Shown here: positions 25,678-32,824 of the stretch, piece by piece | Layout of the letters: each line of letters starts with the position of its first letter | Position numbering within the stretch: position 1 is the first letter of the stretch | Assembly: GCA_964576115.1 (NCBI GenBank) | Contig: CAZNUA010000028.1 | Location: forward strand, 1-46,007 | Direction of reading: 5' to 3' | From: CAYSYY01 sp964576115 [NCBI: uncultured Gemmatimonadota bacterium] | Lineage (GTDB): Bacteria > Blakebacterota > Blakebacteria > Blakebacterales | Length of the DNA stretch: 46,007 nucleotides | Notes under the pieces: generated by a model | The model's database searches: none | Seen by the model: only the letters and a program-made list of their open reading frames with translations | Told to the model about the DNA's origin: nothing | Translations under genes and position numbers: made by a program

Positions 25678-26625
25678 CTACCTGATCAGCGTCATCTTCT
25701 TCAGAATGCTGCCCTCGTTCGTCTCCAGGAGGTAGAGGTAGACCCCGGATGACACATCCTGACCACTCTCGTTCTTCCCATCCCAGGTCACCGTGTACCA
25801 GCCTGCCTGCTTCTCTTCGTCCACCAGCGTTCTGACTGTCTGGCCCCTGATGTTCATGATTCGCAGATTGACTCGAGAAGATATCGGCAATCCGTACCGA
25901 ACGGTTGTAGTCGGATTGAAGGGATTGGGGTAGTTCTGGTCGAGGGTTAGTTCTTTTGGAAGTGCGACAATGTTACTATAAGGATCAGAAACAGCAATGC
26001 CAATTTTCCAGGCAAGAAGAAAGTCGGCACCATAGGGCAATATTATTAGTTGTTCCTCATAAATATTACATCTTTCTAGTTCAACACATAACTCTGACAA
26101 TACAGCATTTATTGCATAATTTATATCATAGGTTGGTATTGTCATTTTAACAACAATATTATCATAACAATGGTTATTAATCATGTAAACACTGTTCATA
26201 CTGTTCATATGTGCTGATAATATTCCACCCTCTACTGGAATATTATTGTAGTATTGTTGGAATCTTATATGAATGCCATGTAGTTTATATATATTACATA
26301 TTCTTATGTCGTAATTAGTCTCCTTTACCTTTAGCATATTACGGTTTTCCGAAACAAATTGCCGTGCAACCATGACCGGATTACTAATCCTATAATTGAT
26401 TGGACTTCCATAAATATATCTCACACCACCTGTATCACTATCCCATCTTACCCTCCAATCAGGGTAATTAGCCTTGAACGCGTTCCAAGCAAATAATTGT
26501 TCTTCAACGACTTGTATTGATGGAGGTTCTGGAAACGATATTTGTCTTGTATGTTGCCCATTACATATGCTTGGAATTAGATTGAAGATAAATGCTGTAA
26601 CTATAAGTAATAATGACTTGTACAT
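25678..26625 (-). CDS. Thermolysin-type propeptide (FTP/PepSY-like) fused to a C-terminal sorting domain; no catalytic domain
   Basis: 315 residues. A signal peptide (LLLIVTAFIFNLIPSICNGQ) is followed by a region closely resembling the FTP plus PepSY propeptide of M4/M36 metallopeptidases: ARQFVSENRNMLKVK, GIHIRFQQYYNNIPVEGG, then the PepSY-like AINAVLSELCV and LLAWKIGI. Where the peptidase domain should begin, the chain jumps to LDQNYPNPFNPTTTVRYGLP, the start of a ~80-residue FlgD-like/type IX secretion C-terminal sorting domain ending GVYLYLLETNEGSILKKMTL. No HExxH zinc motif exists. The propeptide part is strongly AT-rich, while the sorting domain (25678 to about 25950) is GC-rich like the chromosome. 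It could be a decayed peptidase or a secreted inhibitor/chaperone made from a propeptide. Confidence 0.8.
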   Translation of the reverse strand: MYKSLLLIVTAFIFNLIPSICNGQHTRQISFPEPPSIQVVEEQLFAWNAFKANYPDWRVRWDSDTGGVRYIYGSPINYRISNPVMVARQFVSENRNMLKVKETNYDIRICNIYKLHGIHIRFQQYYNNIPVEGGILSAHMNSMNSVYMINNHCYDNIVVKMTIPTYDINYAINAVLSELCVELERCNIYEEQLIILPYGADFLLAWKIGIAVSDPYSNIVALPKELTLDQNYPNPFNPTTTVRYGLPISSRVNLRIMNIRGQTVRTLVDEEKQAGWYTVTWDGKNESGQDVSSGVYLYLLETNEGSILKKMTLIR

Positions 26626-28030
26626 GACAGCACCTACTTGCTATGAAACTATTAACATTAGTATTCACTCATTATTGTGACACCAACATTACATTGAGTC
26701 AGCTTATTTCTGGGGTCTCCACTCGGAATCATAGTAGTTACCCTGCCCTCCAGCTATCTGATGCATATTTGTGCCATCTCTATTTATCACATACATATAT
26801 CCACCATGAAAATATGACCCAGCTATGAAAACAATTTTGCTTCCATCAGGAGACCAAGAAAGGTTTGTGATTACAATATCGTTGTTTGTAATATTCGTAA
26901 CATCGGAGCCGTCATAATTCATAAGATAAATATTAAACGTGTACTCATTTGTCTTTCCTATAAAGGCAAATTTATTGGCGCGCTCAGAATAACGATAAAA
27001 TGTGCCGATAAAAGTGCTGTCGCAATTTATAATAGAGCGCCTAGTGTGATTCGATAAATAATACTCATAACAATCAATGTATGTATCAAAAGAATGATCT
27101 GGTGAATACTCTGAACTCAGAATAATACTACTATCACACCAATCCCATGGTACGTTATAGTATGGATTGTCTGTTATTTGGACTTCCTGAAATCCCTCAG
27201 ATGTATCAATACTTGTAATGAATATATCGTATTTCAAAAGACCCCACTCCAATCCAAAACCCCTTTGAAATGCTATCTGTTTACTATCAGGAGACCAGAC
27301 AGGATGAGTTCCCCCATCAGGATGGGGCCCTAGAATCCCTTGATCCTCCTTGAGGGTAATGATTCGTTGGTTCTCTCCTTTATCATCTGCAATGAGAATT
27401 TGAGAGCACATACCATCAACACGCGAAAAAGCTATCAATTTTCCATCGGGAGACCAGCGAAGGGGTCCATGCCCATCGAGAATCTTGCGATGGTCCTTTG
27501 TTTGCATGTCATAGACCATAATCGCACTACCGACAACATAAGCTATCTCATCATGCTGTTCCTCTCGTTGGGATGAAACAAGACCACACGAACATGTGAG
27601 AGTAGCGTGTACAATTAGTGTGATACACAGTGTTGATTGATGCAATAAACCGAGTATGGTCTTTAGTGTATTCACGATATTTCTTCAACACAACAGCAGA
27701 CGCTTGAATGCTTCACGTTGTCGCAATGTTCTCGTCTTGAATTGCTGTTTCTTTAATAATCGGAACCGCGGGGCTTTTATGTATCCTAAAATCTTAAGCC
27801 CACTTCAGGCTGCGTTGAGTCTATATGGATAGTCTGTAGCCAGTCAAATATAAAATAGGGAGGAACCTATATGACACTTTCACCACAACAAGATTCTTTC
27901 CTCTGGTGATATCGCTACTGAAAATATAAATCTCCTTTATCCTCACCCCTCCTGGAACAGCACCGCCAGACGGGAGACCAGTTATGTCGTCACTTGTTCT
28001 GCTCTATAAAACCTCTTCATCCCTATCAGC
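25950..28030. other. AT-rich island (probable horizontal acquisition)
   Basis: By eye this stretch is only about one third G+C, against well over 60% on both sides. The left border falls inside the sorting-domain gene near 25,930-25,990; the right border is just before the MBL gene stop at 28,040. Codons such as ATA, TTA and AGA are common inside and rare outside. It contains the propeptide portion of one gene, one beta-propeller gene and non-coding DNA. I saw no transposase, integrase, tRNA or clear target-site duplication at the borders. Confidence 0.85.
26704..27675 (-). CDS. TolB/PD40-like beta-propeller secreted protein
   Basis: 323 residues, AT-rich throughout. An N-terminal hydrophobic segment (about 10-30, LCITLIVHATLTCSCG) is a signal peptide, possibly lipoprotein-type, although the residues before the cysteine are not a classic lipobox. 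The rest shows WD40-like PD40 blades: LRWSPDGKLIAFSR, PVWSPDSKQIAFQR, LSWSPDGSKIVFIAG, interspersed with strands of the kind ILIADDKGENQRIIT and IYLMNYDGSDVTNIT. Such TolB-like propellers bind proteins or peptidoglycan-associated partners; nothing specific can be assigned. It lies upstream of the propeptide gene with a 78-base gap and is probably transcribed with it. The composition suggests the same origin for both. Confidence 0.78.
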   Translation of the reverse strand: MNTLKTILGLLHQSTLCITLIVHATLTCSCGLVSSQREEQHDEIAYVVGSAIMVYDMQTKDHRKILDGHGPLRWSPDGKLIAFSRVDGMCSQILIADDKGENQRIITLKEDQGILGPHPDGGTHPVWSPDSKQIAFQRGFGLEWGLLKYDIFITSIDTSEGFQEVQITDNPYYNVPWDWCDSSIILSSEYSPDHSFDTYIDCYEYYLSNHTRRSIINCDSTFIGTFYRYSERANKFAFIGKTNEYTFNIYLMNYDGSDVTNITNNDIVITNLSWSPDGSKIVFIAGSYFHGGYMYVINRDGTNMHQIAGGQGNYYDSEWRPQK

Positions 28031-28039
28031 GGCCGAGCC
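27676..28039. other. AT-rich intergenic stretch with a 12-codon reading frame
   Basis: 364 bases with no convincing gene. On the plus strand a good ribosome site GGGAGG (seven bases from ATG at 27871) begins a frame of only 12 codons, MTLSPQQDSFLW, stop at 27907-27909. This could be the severed 5' end of a lost gene, a leader peptide or chance. The TATAAAAT box-like sequence just before it (27850-27857) is too close to the start to be a normal -10 element. The promoter for the minus-strand beta-propeller gene should also lie here but was not resolved. Confidence 0.5.
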
Positions 28040-29209
28040 TCAGCGATCGGGAATGAAGTGGAACGATTCCCCCCAGCTCATCAGCACCAGGGGCCAGGCG
28101 CTGCCATACATGCGGTCGTAGGTCAGCCAGAAGGGCTCGCGATGATCGACGCTGTGTCCGAGCTCGTTCTCGTGACCGGTGATCACCACCGTCGGATCCA
28201 TCCCCTGCAGGAGACGCTGCAGCTCGGGGGTCCAGCAGTTGGGCAGCAGAATATCGACCTCGGCCTGGCCGGCGATCTCGTCGATCCAGAGAAAATCTTC
28301 GGTCCGGGCCTGGTCACCGGTGTGACAGACCGATACTCCCTCGGGCGTGCGCACGAGGATAACGTTGTTCTCCAGATCGCCCTGGTGGCCGGGGTAGACC
28401 ACCACCTCGAGGATCACCGCTCCGTCGCGCACGGGCAGGTTCTGAAACTGGTGGGCGCGGCGTTCGAGCGTGATGTACCGGCTCGTCTCCTGGAGGCCAC
28501 CCGCCCCCTGGAGGCTGTCCGCACCCGGGACACCGGCCGCTTCGGCGAAACCGGCCGTACCGAGGGTATCGGAGGGGGCGGCCGGAGGACCCACGACCGG
28601 CTTCCCCTGTTCCAGAAAGAGCCCGGCCACACCGGGATCGGCATGATCGCCATGCACGTGACTGATGAAGAGAACATCGCATTCCTGAACGATCCGCCGC
28701 ATCAGTTCGGCCGGCAGGGCGAACCCTTCGGCCCCGGCACTGCGGCCGTCGACCAGATCGAAAGCCAGGGTGACACTGCGCGTACGCACCACGAACCCGT
28801 GATTGTAGATTTTCCAGACGATCGCTCCCCGCCCCGGGCGGGTCGATTCCATCTCGTCGGCCGCCGCCATGACAAAGGAATGAAAGAAGGCCTGGACCGC
28901 CTGACGGGACGGCGCCTCGGGCTCGTGCAGAACCGCATCGAGCAGTGAGAAGGCCAGCGGGCGCAGATCGGGTTCGGGCAGGCGCGGGGGAAAGCGCATG
29001 AGCACGTCGCCCGCCAGTTCCAGAGCCACCTCGCTCTGACGTTCGAAAAAGGCGTCGAGATCGCCCCAGTAGGTTCGCGCCGGATCGATCGCTCCCTGTC
29101 CGCGCGCGACGAGGGGCAGAAACAGCGGGATGACCATGACGCTCAGGGCACGCAGAAGGTACCGGCGGCGGGTCGATTCGGCCGGACTCACGGGCAGGGC
29201 ATCTGGCAT
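28040..29209 (-). CDS. Metallo-beta-lactamase-fold hydrolase, exported
   Basis: 389 residues from the ATG at 29209, which follows AGGGGA by five bases; the in-frame start at 29248 lacks this. The N-terminus has a twin-arginine-like signal (STRRRYLLRALSVMVIPLFLPLVARG). The MBL metal motif is HVHGDHAD (H184, H186, D188, H189), with further conserved residues in VCHTGDQ and VITGHENELGHSVDHRE. It resembles the UlaG-like/YqjP-type broad MBL group (the MBL domain begins at WKIYNHGFVVRTRSVTLAFD), whose members include lactonases and phosphodiesterases. An Ala/Gly-rich insert (about residues 205-235) is encoded by degenerate 18-bp repeats. Substrate unknown. The gene is divergent from mtnP across 176 bases. 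Confidence 0.85.
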   Translation of the reverse strand: MPDALPVSPAESTRRRYLLRALSVMVIPLFLPLVARGQGAIDPARTYWGDLDAFFERQSEVALELAGDVLMRFPPRLPEPDLRPLAFSLLDAVLHEPEAPSRQAVQAFFHSFVMAAADEMESTRPGRGAIVWKIYNHGFVVRTRSVTLAFDLVDGRSAGAEGFALPAELMRRIVQECDVLFISHVHGDHADPGVAGLFLEQGKPVVGPPAAPSDTLGTAGFAEAAGVPGADSLQGAGGLQETSRYITLERRAHQFQNLPVRDGAVILEVVVYPGHQGDLENNVILVRTPEGVSVCHTGDQARTEDFLWIDEIAGQAEVDILLPNCWTPELQRLLQGMDPTVVITGHENELGHSVDHREPFWLTYDRMYGSAWPLVLMSWGESFHFIPDR

Positions 29210-29298
29210 CGGCTTCCCCTGTCTCTCTCTGAACCTTGACACTTCCACCCGGGCGACGGTTAGCTCAGGTGTAGAGGGTACAGGCTGAACGGCGCCGG

Positions 29299-29372
29299 GC
29301 TCCAGCAGGGTTCGCGCTGCACGGACCGGAGCTCGAGCAGGATTCGCACTGTACGGACCGCAGCTCCAGCAG
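29299..29372. repeat. 32-bp tandem repeat in the mtnP leader
   Basis: Units starting gctc(c/g)agcag recur at 29299, 29331 and 29363, exactly 32 bases apart. The first two are full length with a few mismatches; the third is cut after ten bases. The repeat lies within the 90 bases before the mtnP start codon, where promoter and leader are expected, so copy number could affect expression. Confidence 0.85.
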
Positions 29373-29385
29373 ATAGAGGCATCGG

Positions 29386-30084
29386 ATGATCGGACTCATC
29401 ATCGGCTCGGCTTTCCGCACCACCGGCCTCCTTGACGGTCTTCAGGAACTCACTGTTGAGACGCGTCACGGTCAGGTCAGCGTTCACACCGGTTCGGAAC
29501 GGATCGTCCTGCTCCGCCACGCCCCCGACCTCGCCGTTCCCCCTCACCGGATCAATCATCAGGCCAATCTGCGCGCCCTGGCTGGCCTGGGAGCCGAAAA
29601 GATCATCGGCGCCAACTCCACCGGCAGCCTCCAGCGCTCCCTGGCTCCGGGCACAATCGTCATACCGCACGATTACCTCTGCCCGTGGCGCATCGCGACC
29701 TACTGCGAAAACGAGGTCCGCCACGTCACTCCCGTTCTCGACCCCGAGCTGCGGGCTGTCCTGGCCCAGGCCGGTCGGCGGAGCGGTCTCGAACCGGTTA
29801 CCGAGGCGGTCTACGCCCAGACCATCGGCCCCCGCTACGAAACCCCCGCCGAGGTCCGCCTGCTGGCCCAGTTCGCCGAGATCGTCGGCATGACCATGGC
29901 CAACGAGGCCGATTGCGCCGCCGAGCTCGGCCTGCCCTACGCCGCCGTCTGTGCGGTCGACAACTGGGCCAACGGCATAGATGAGACCCCGCTGGCCCAC
30001 GACGACCTGCTCACCCGCCAGGTCGAAACGATCGCGGCGGTCGAGACACTGCTGCTCGCCGCCGTGGAAGAACTCACCGCCTGA
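29386..30084 (+). CDS. mtnP: Methylthioadenosine/methylthioinosine phosphorylase (PNP/MTAP family)
   Basis: 232 residues. It cleaves 5'-methylthioadenosine, or methylthioinosine, with phosphate to methylthioribose-1-phosphate plus base in methionine salvage. Family motifs are LIIGSAF in place of the usual GIIGGSG, the phosphate/sugar-site VPPHRINHQANLRAL, GANSTGSL, YETPAEVRLLA and the methionine-containing nucleoside site VGMTMANEADCAAELG. The base-recognition loop reads CAVDNWANGID and differs from the adenine-specific D-x-D of human MTAP as I recall it. With a deaminase gene next door, methylthioinosine is a plausible substrate. GAGG lies six bases before the ATG. It is convergent with mtnA, 86 bases away. 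Confidence 0.88.
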   Translation: MIGLIIGSAFRTTGLLDGLQELTVETRHGQVSVHTGSERIVLLRHAPDLAVPPHRINHQANLRALAGLGAEKIIGANSTGSLQRSLAPGTIVIPHDYLCPWRIATYCENEVRHVTPVLDPELRAVLAQAGRRSGLEPVTEAVYAQTIGPRYETPAEVRLLAQFAEIVGMTMANEADCAAELGLPYAAVCAVDNWANGIDETPLAHDDLLTRQVETIAAVETLLLAAVEELTA

Positions 30085-30170
30085 ACCTCTTCAAGCCCGG
30101 TCCCCTACTCTGATCCCGGTCACAGTGCGGGTCTGGTCGTCAGACAGGGTCACCTGCCGCCGGTCGAGAT

Positions 30171-31397
30171 TCAGACCAGCAGCGGTGCCAGGGAATCGGG
30201 ACCGGGGGCGAGGAGCCCCCTTTCGGTGAGATAGCCGGTGATGAGACGGGGGGGAGTAATATCGAAGGCGGGATTGGCGGCCGTGCTGTCCGGGGGCGCG
30301 AGACGCACGGTGATCGGCTCGGTGTCCTGAACGGCGGGACGTCCGGCATTCGGACCGGCGGGCAATCCTGTGTCCGGACCGGCCGGGGGCCCGTCGACGG
30401 CACAGCCGCGGGCCGTGAGCACCTCCTCGCCGTCGCGCTCTTCGATGACGATGTCCTCCGGTCCCAGGGCGGTCGGATCGAAGGTGCTGGTCGGAAAGGC
30501 GACATAAAAGGGCACCCCGGAATCGGCCGCCGTGACCGCCGTGGTATAGGTACCGATCTTGTTGGCCACATGTCCGCTTACGGTGACCCGGTCGGCGCCC
30601 GTGATCACCAGGTCCACCAGACCCTGCTGCATGAGGTACCCGCCGGCCGAGTCGGCGACGATGGTATGGGGAATGCCTTCCTGGCCCAGTTCCCAGGCCG
30701 TGAGCCGGCTGCCCTGATTCCAGGGGCGGGTCTCGTCGACCCACACATGCAGCGCCACCCCCCGATCGCGGGCCAGGTAGAGGGGTGCGGTGGCGGTACC
30801 GAGGTCCACGAAAGCGAGCCAGCCGGCGTTGCAGTGGGTGAGAACGTTGAGCGGTCGGCCCTCAACGCCCGCAGCGAGTGCTTCGAGCAGATCGGCCCCG
30901 TGTTCCCCGATCGCCCGGCAGGCCGCGACGTCTTCGTCGGCGATCTGCTCCGCTTCGGATCGCAGGGCGGCGACGACCGCTTCGCGCTCCTCATCCGCAC
31001 CGATTTCCCCGGAGCCTGCAGCGTCCGCCGGCTCTGAACCACCCATCCCGGCCTTCTCCCGGCCCGCGGCTTCGGCGATCCGGCGCTGGCGCTCGACCGC
31101 CCAGGCCAGGTTGCGGGCAGTCGGGCGGGTGGCGAGCAGCAGCTCCGCGGCCCGCTCCAGGTCCTCGCGCCAGTTCTGCGCAGCGGCGCTTCGGGCGGCC
31201 AGATACATACCGTAACCGGCGGCGGCTCCGATCAGACCGGCCCCGCGTACGTGCATCTCGCTGATCGCCCGGGCCATGTCCGCGATTTCTGTGATGGTTT
31301 CGATCTCGATCGCAAAGGGGAGCCGGCGCTGATCGATGACACGCACGGTTCCGGCCTCGAGCCAGATCGTGCGCAGCTGCCGGTCACCGGCCTTCAT
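30171..31397 (-). CDS. mtnA: S-methyl-5-thioribose-1-phosphate isomerase
   Basis: 408 residues. Isomerises methylthioribose-1-phosphate to methylthioribulose-1-phosphate in the methionine salvage pathway; eIF2B-alpha-like fold. Key motifs are AISEMHVRGAGLIGAAAGYG, ATRPTARNLAWAV, the catalytic cysteine in VLTHCNAG and catalytic aspartate in VITGADRVT, HVANKIGTY and AFDITPPRLITGYLTERG. The ATG overlaps the mtaD stop in ATGA (31394-31397), so it is coupled. Two inserts are unusual: an Ala/Gly/Glu-rich one (about 30,985-31,060) and a Pro/Gly-rich one near the C-terminus encoded by a 24-bp tandem repeat. Both fall in loops, and the enzyme should still be active. Confidence 0.95.
   Translation of the reverse strand: MKAGDRQLRTIWLEAGTVRVIDQRRLPFAIEIETITEIADMARAISEMHVRGAGLIGAAAGYGMYLAARSAAAQNWREDLERAAELLLATRPTARNLAWAVERQRRIAEAAGREKAGMGGSEPADAAGSGEIGADEEREAVVAALRSEAEQIADEDVAACRAIGEHGADLLEALAAGVEGRPLNVLTHCNAGWLAFVDLGTATAPLYLARDRGVALHVWVDETRPWNQGSRLTAWELGQEGIPHTIVADSAGGYLMQQGLVDLVITGADRVTVSGHVANKIGTYTTAVTAADSGVPFYVAFPTSTFDPTALGPEDIVIEERDGEEVLTARGCAVDGPPAGPDTGLPAGPNAGRPAVQDTEPITVRLAPPDSTAANPAFDITPPRLITGYLTERGLLAPGPDSLAPLLV
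30315..30386. repeat. Three 24-bp tandem repeats inside mtnA
   Basis: Units 30363-30386, 30339-30362 and 30315-30338 encode, in the minus-strand direction, PAGPDTGL, PAGPNAGR and the more diverged PAVQDTEP. The repeat lies in a surface-loop insert before the conserved AFDITPP motif. Its unit length equals that of the repeat at the start of the alaX-like gene, although the sequence differs. Confidence 0.85.
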
Positions 31398-32740
31398 GCC
31401 GGCTGCCGCGGCTGATCGAAACCGGCCCGTACGGCGGCTCCGCAAGCCCGTGCCTCGGCCAGAATCCCGTCGAGATCGGTATCCACAAGCTGCCGGTTGC
31501 GGACCCGCACCACGCCGTTCACGACGGTCTCGCGCACATCCGACGCCAGGGCCGCATAGACCAGGTGGGAGTAGGGATCGTAGCAGGGTGTCAGGTGCGG
31601 CGCGCGGAAGTCGACGACGATCAGATCGGCCCGCAGACCGGGTGCCAGCCGGCCGACGACATCTTCCAGACCGAGTACCCGGGCTCCCCCGGCCGTAGCC
31701 AGACGGACGACCGTGCGGGCGTCCAGGTGGGTGGGATCGTCATCGTACACCTTATGGATCTTGGCCAGCGTGTCCATTTCGCCGAAGAGATCGAGGTTGT
31801 TGTTGCTGGCACAGCCGTCGGTCCCGATCCCGACTTCTATTCCCTGTTCCAGATAGCGCCAGATCGGAGAGAAACCCGAGGCGAGTTTGGCGTTGCTCTC
31901 GGGGTTGGTGACCACTCCCACCCCGCGGCGGGCCATGATCTCGATCTCGGTTCCGTTCACCCAGACGGCGTGCACGGCCGTAAACGGCCCTTCGAGAACG
32001 CCCAGATCCTCGAGATGTTCGAAGCTGCGTTTGCCGTAGGTGGCCAAGGTATGATCGAGGTTGGCCTGGCTCTCGGCCACGTGGGCGATGAGCGGCACCC
32101 CGTACTCGTCGGCCAGGGCGCGGGCCCGGACGAGCAGCTCGGGACTGCAGGTATCCAGGGCGTGGGGCTGGATCGACGGTGTGATGAGATCGTCGTCGCG
32201 CCAGGTCTCGATAAAACGCCGGGTCCAGGCCCAGCCTTCTTCGAGCGGGCCGTAGCTCGGCGAAGGAAAGTCGTAGAGGACCTCACCGAGCACCCCCCGC
32301 ATCCCCATCTCGCTAGCCGCCCGCGCGGCGGCATCCTCGAAGAGATACATGTCGCAGAAGGTAGTCGTTCCCCCCAGCAGCATTTCGGCACAGGCCAGGC
32401 GGGTGCCGGCATACACGAAAGCGTCGTTCAGGTTCCGGGCTTCGGCGGGGAAGATGTGATCGTTGAGCCAGGTCATGAGCGGCAGGTCGTCGGCGATGCC
32501 TCTGAACAGGCTCATGGCCGCGTGGGTGTGGGCGTTGACGAGCCCCGGCATGACCACACACCCCGCGGCGTCGATGGTTTCGGCGGCTTCATAGCCGGCC
32601 TCGATCTCCGCCTTGGGTCCGACCGCAGCGATCGCCGTGCCCTGTACCGCAACGCTCCAGCCCGGGTGTGCCATCTCGTCGGTCAGGGTCAGGACCGTAC
32701 CGTCGCGGATGATCAGGTCCGCCCGCGCCCGTTCTGCCAT
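31394..32740 (-). CDS. mtaD: 5'-methylthioadenosine / S-adenosylhomocysteine deaminase
   Basis: 448-residue amidohydrolase. It converts methylthioadenosine to methylthioinosine (and often S-adenosylhomocysteine to its inosyl form). The metal site begins with NAHTHAAM (H71, H73); later ligands are in LIAHVAESQ, AVHAVWV and VGIGTDGCASNNNLDLF (Asp). N-terminal and C-terminal beta-sandwich parts are present (PGLVNAHTH; VGRLAPGLRADLIVVDF). The start at 32740 is preceded by GAGGAG; the longer reading to 32818 is not supported. Its stop overlaps mtnA, giving the order mtaD-mtnA as in the Pseudomonas aeruginosa PA3170-PA3169 pair. The M61-like gene ends 84 bases upstream. Confidence 0.93.
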   Translation of the reverse strand: MAERARADLIIRDGTVLTLTDEMAHPGWSVAVQGTAIAAVGPKAEIEAGYEAAETIDAAGCVVMPGLVNAHTHAAMSLFRGIADDLPLMTWLNDHIFPAEARNLNDAFVYAGTRLACAEMLLGGTTTFCDMYLFEDAAARAASEMGMRGVLGEVLYDFPSPSYGPLEEGWAWTRRFIETWRDDDLITPSIQPHALDTCSPELLVRARALADEYGVPLIAHVAESQANLDHTLATYGKRSFEHLEDLGVLEGPFTAVHAVWVNGTEIEIMARRGVGVVTNPESNAKLASGFSPIWRYLEQGIEVGIGTDGCASNNNLDLFGEMDTLAKIHKVYDDDPTHLDARTVVRLATAGGARVLGLEDVVGRLAPGLRADLIVVDFRAPHLTPCYDPYSHLVYAALASDVRETVVNGVVRVRNRQLVDTDLDGILAEARACGAAVRAGFDQPRQPA

Positions 32741-32824
32741 GCTCGTCTCCTCATGTTCGATCCGGGGATAGCGGCCCTGACGGTCCGCGCCGGCGCTGGC
32801 CGGGTCCGGCCGGCACAACGCGGT

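Noticed and set aside
23355-25685. 776-codon plus-strand frame opposite the S9 peptidase
   Set aside because: The opposite strand carries a complete catalytic triad and signal peptide. The shadow shows no recognisable domain.
25678-28039. Insertion sequence or prophage remnant in the AT-rich island
   Set aside because: No transposase, integrase, terminal inverted repeat or flanking duplication could be found by eye; both genes encode secreted proteins.
28490-28564. 18-bp repeats inside the MBL-fold gene
   Set aside because: Two pairs of similar 18-base units are visible, but they are too degenerate to list as a separate array; noted in the gene entry.
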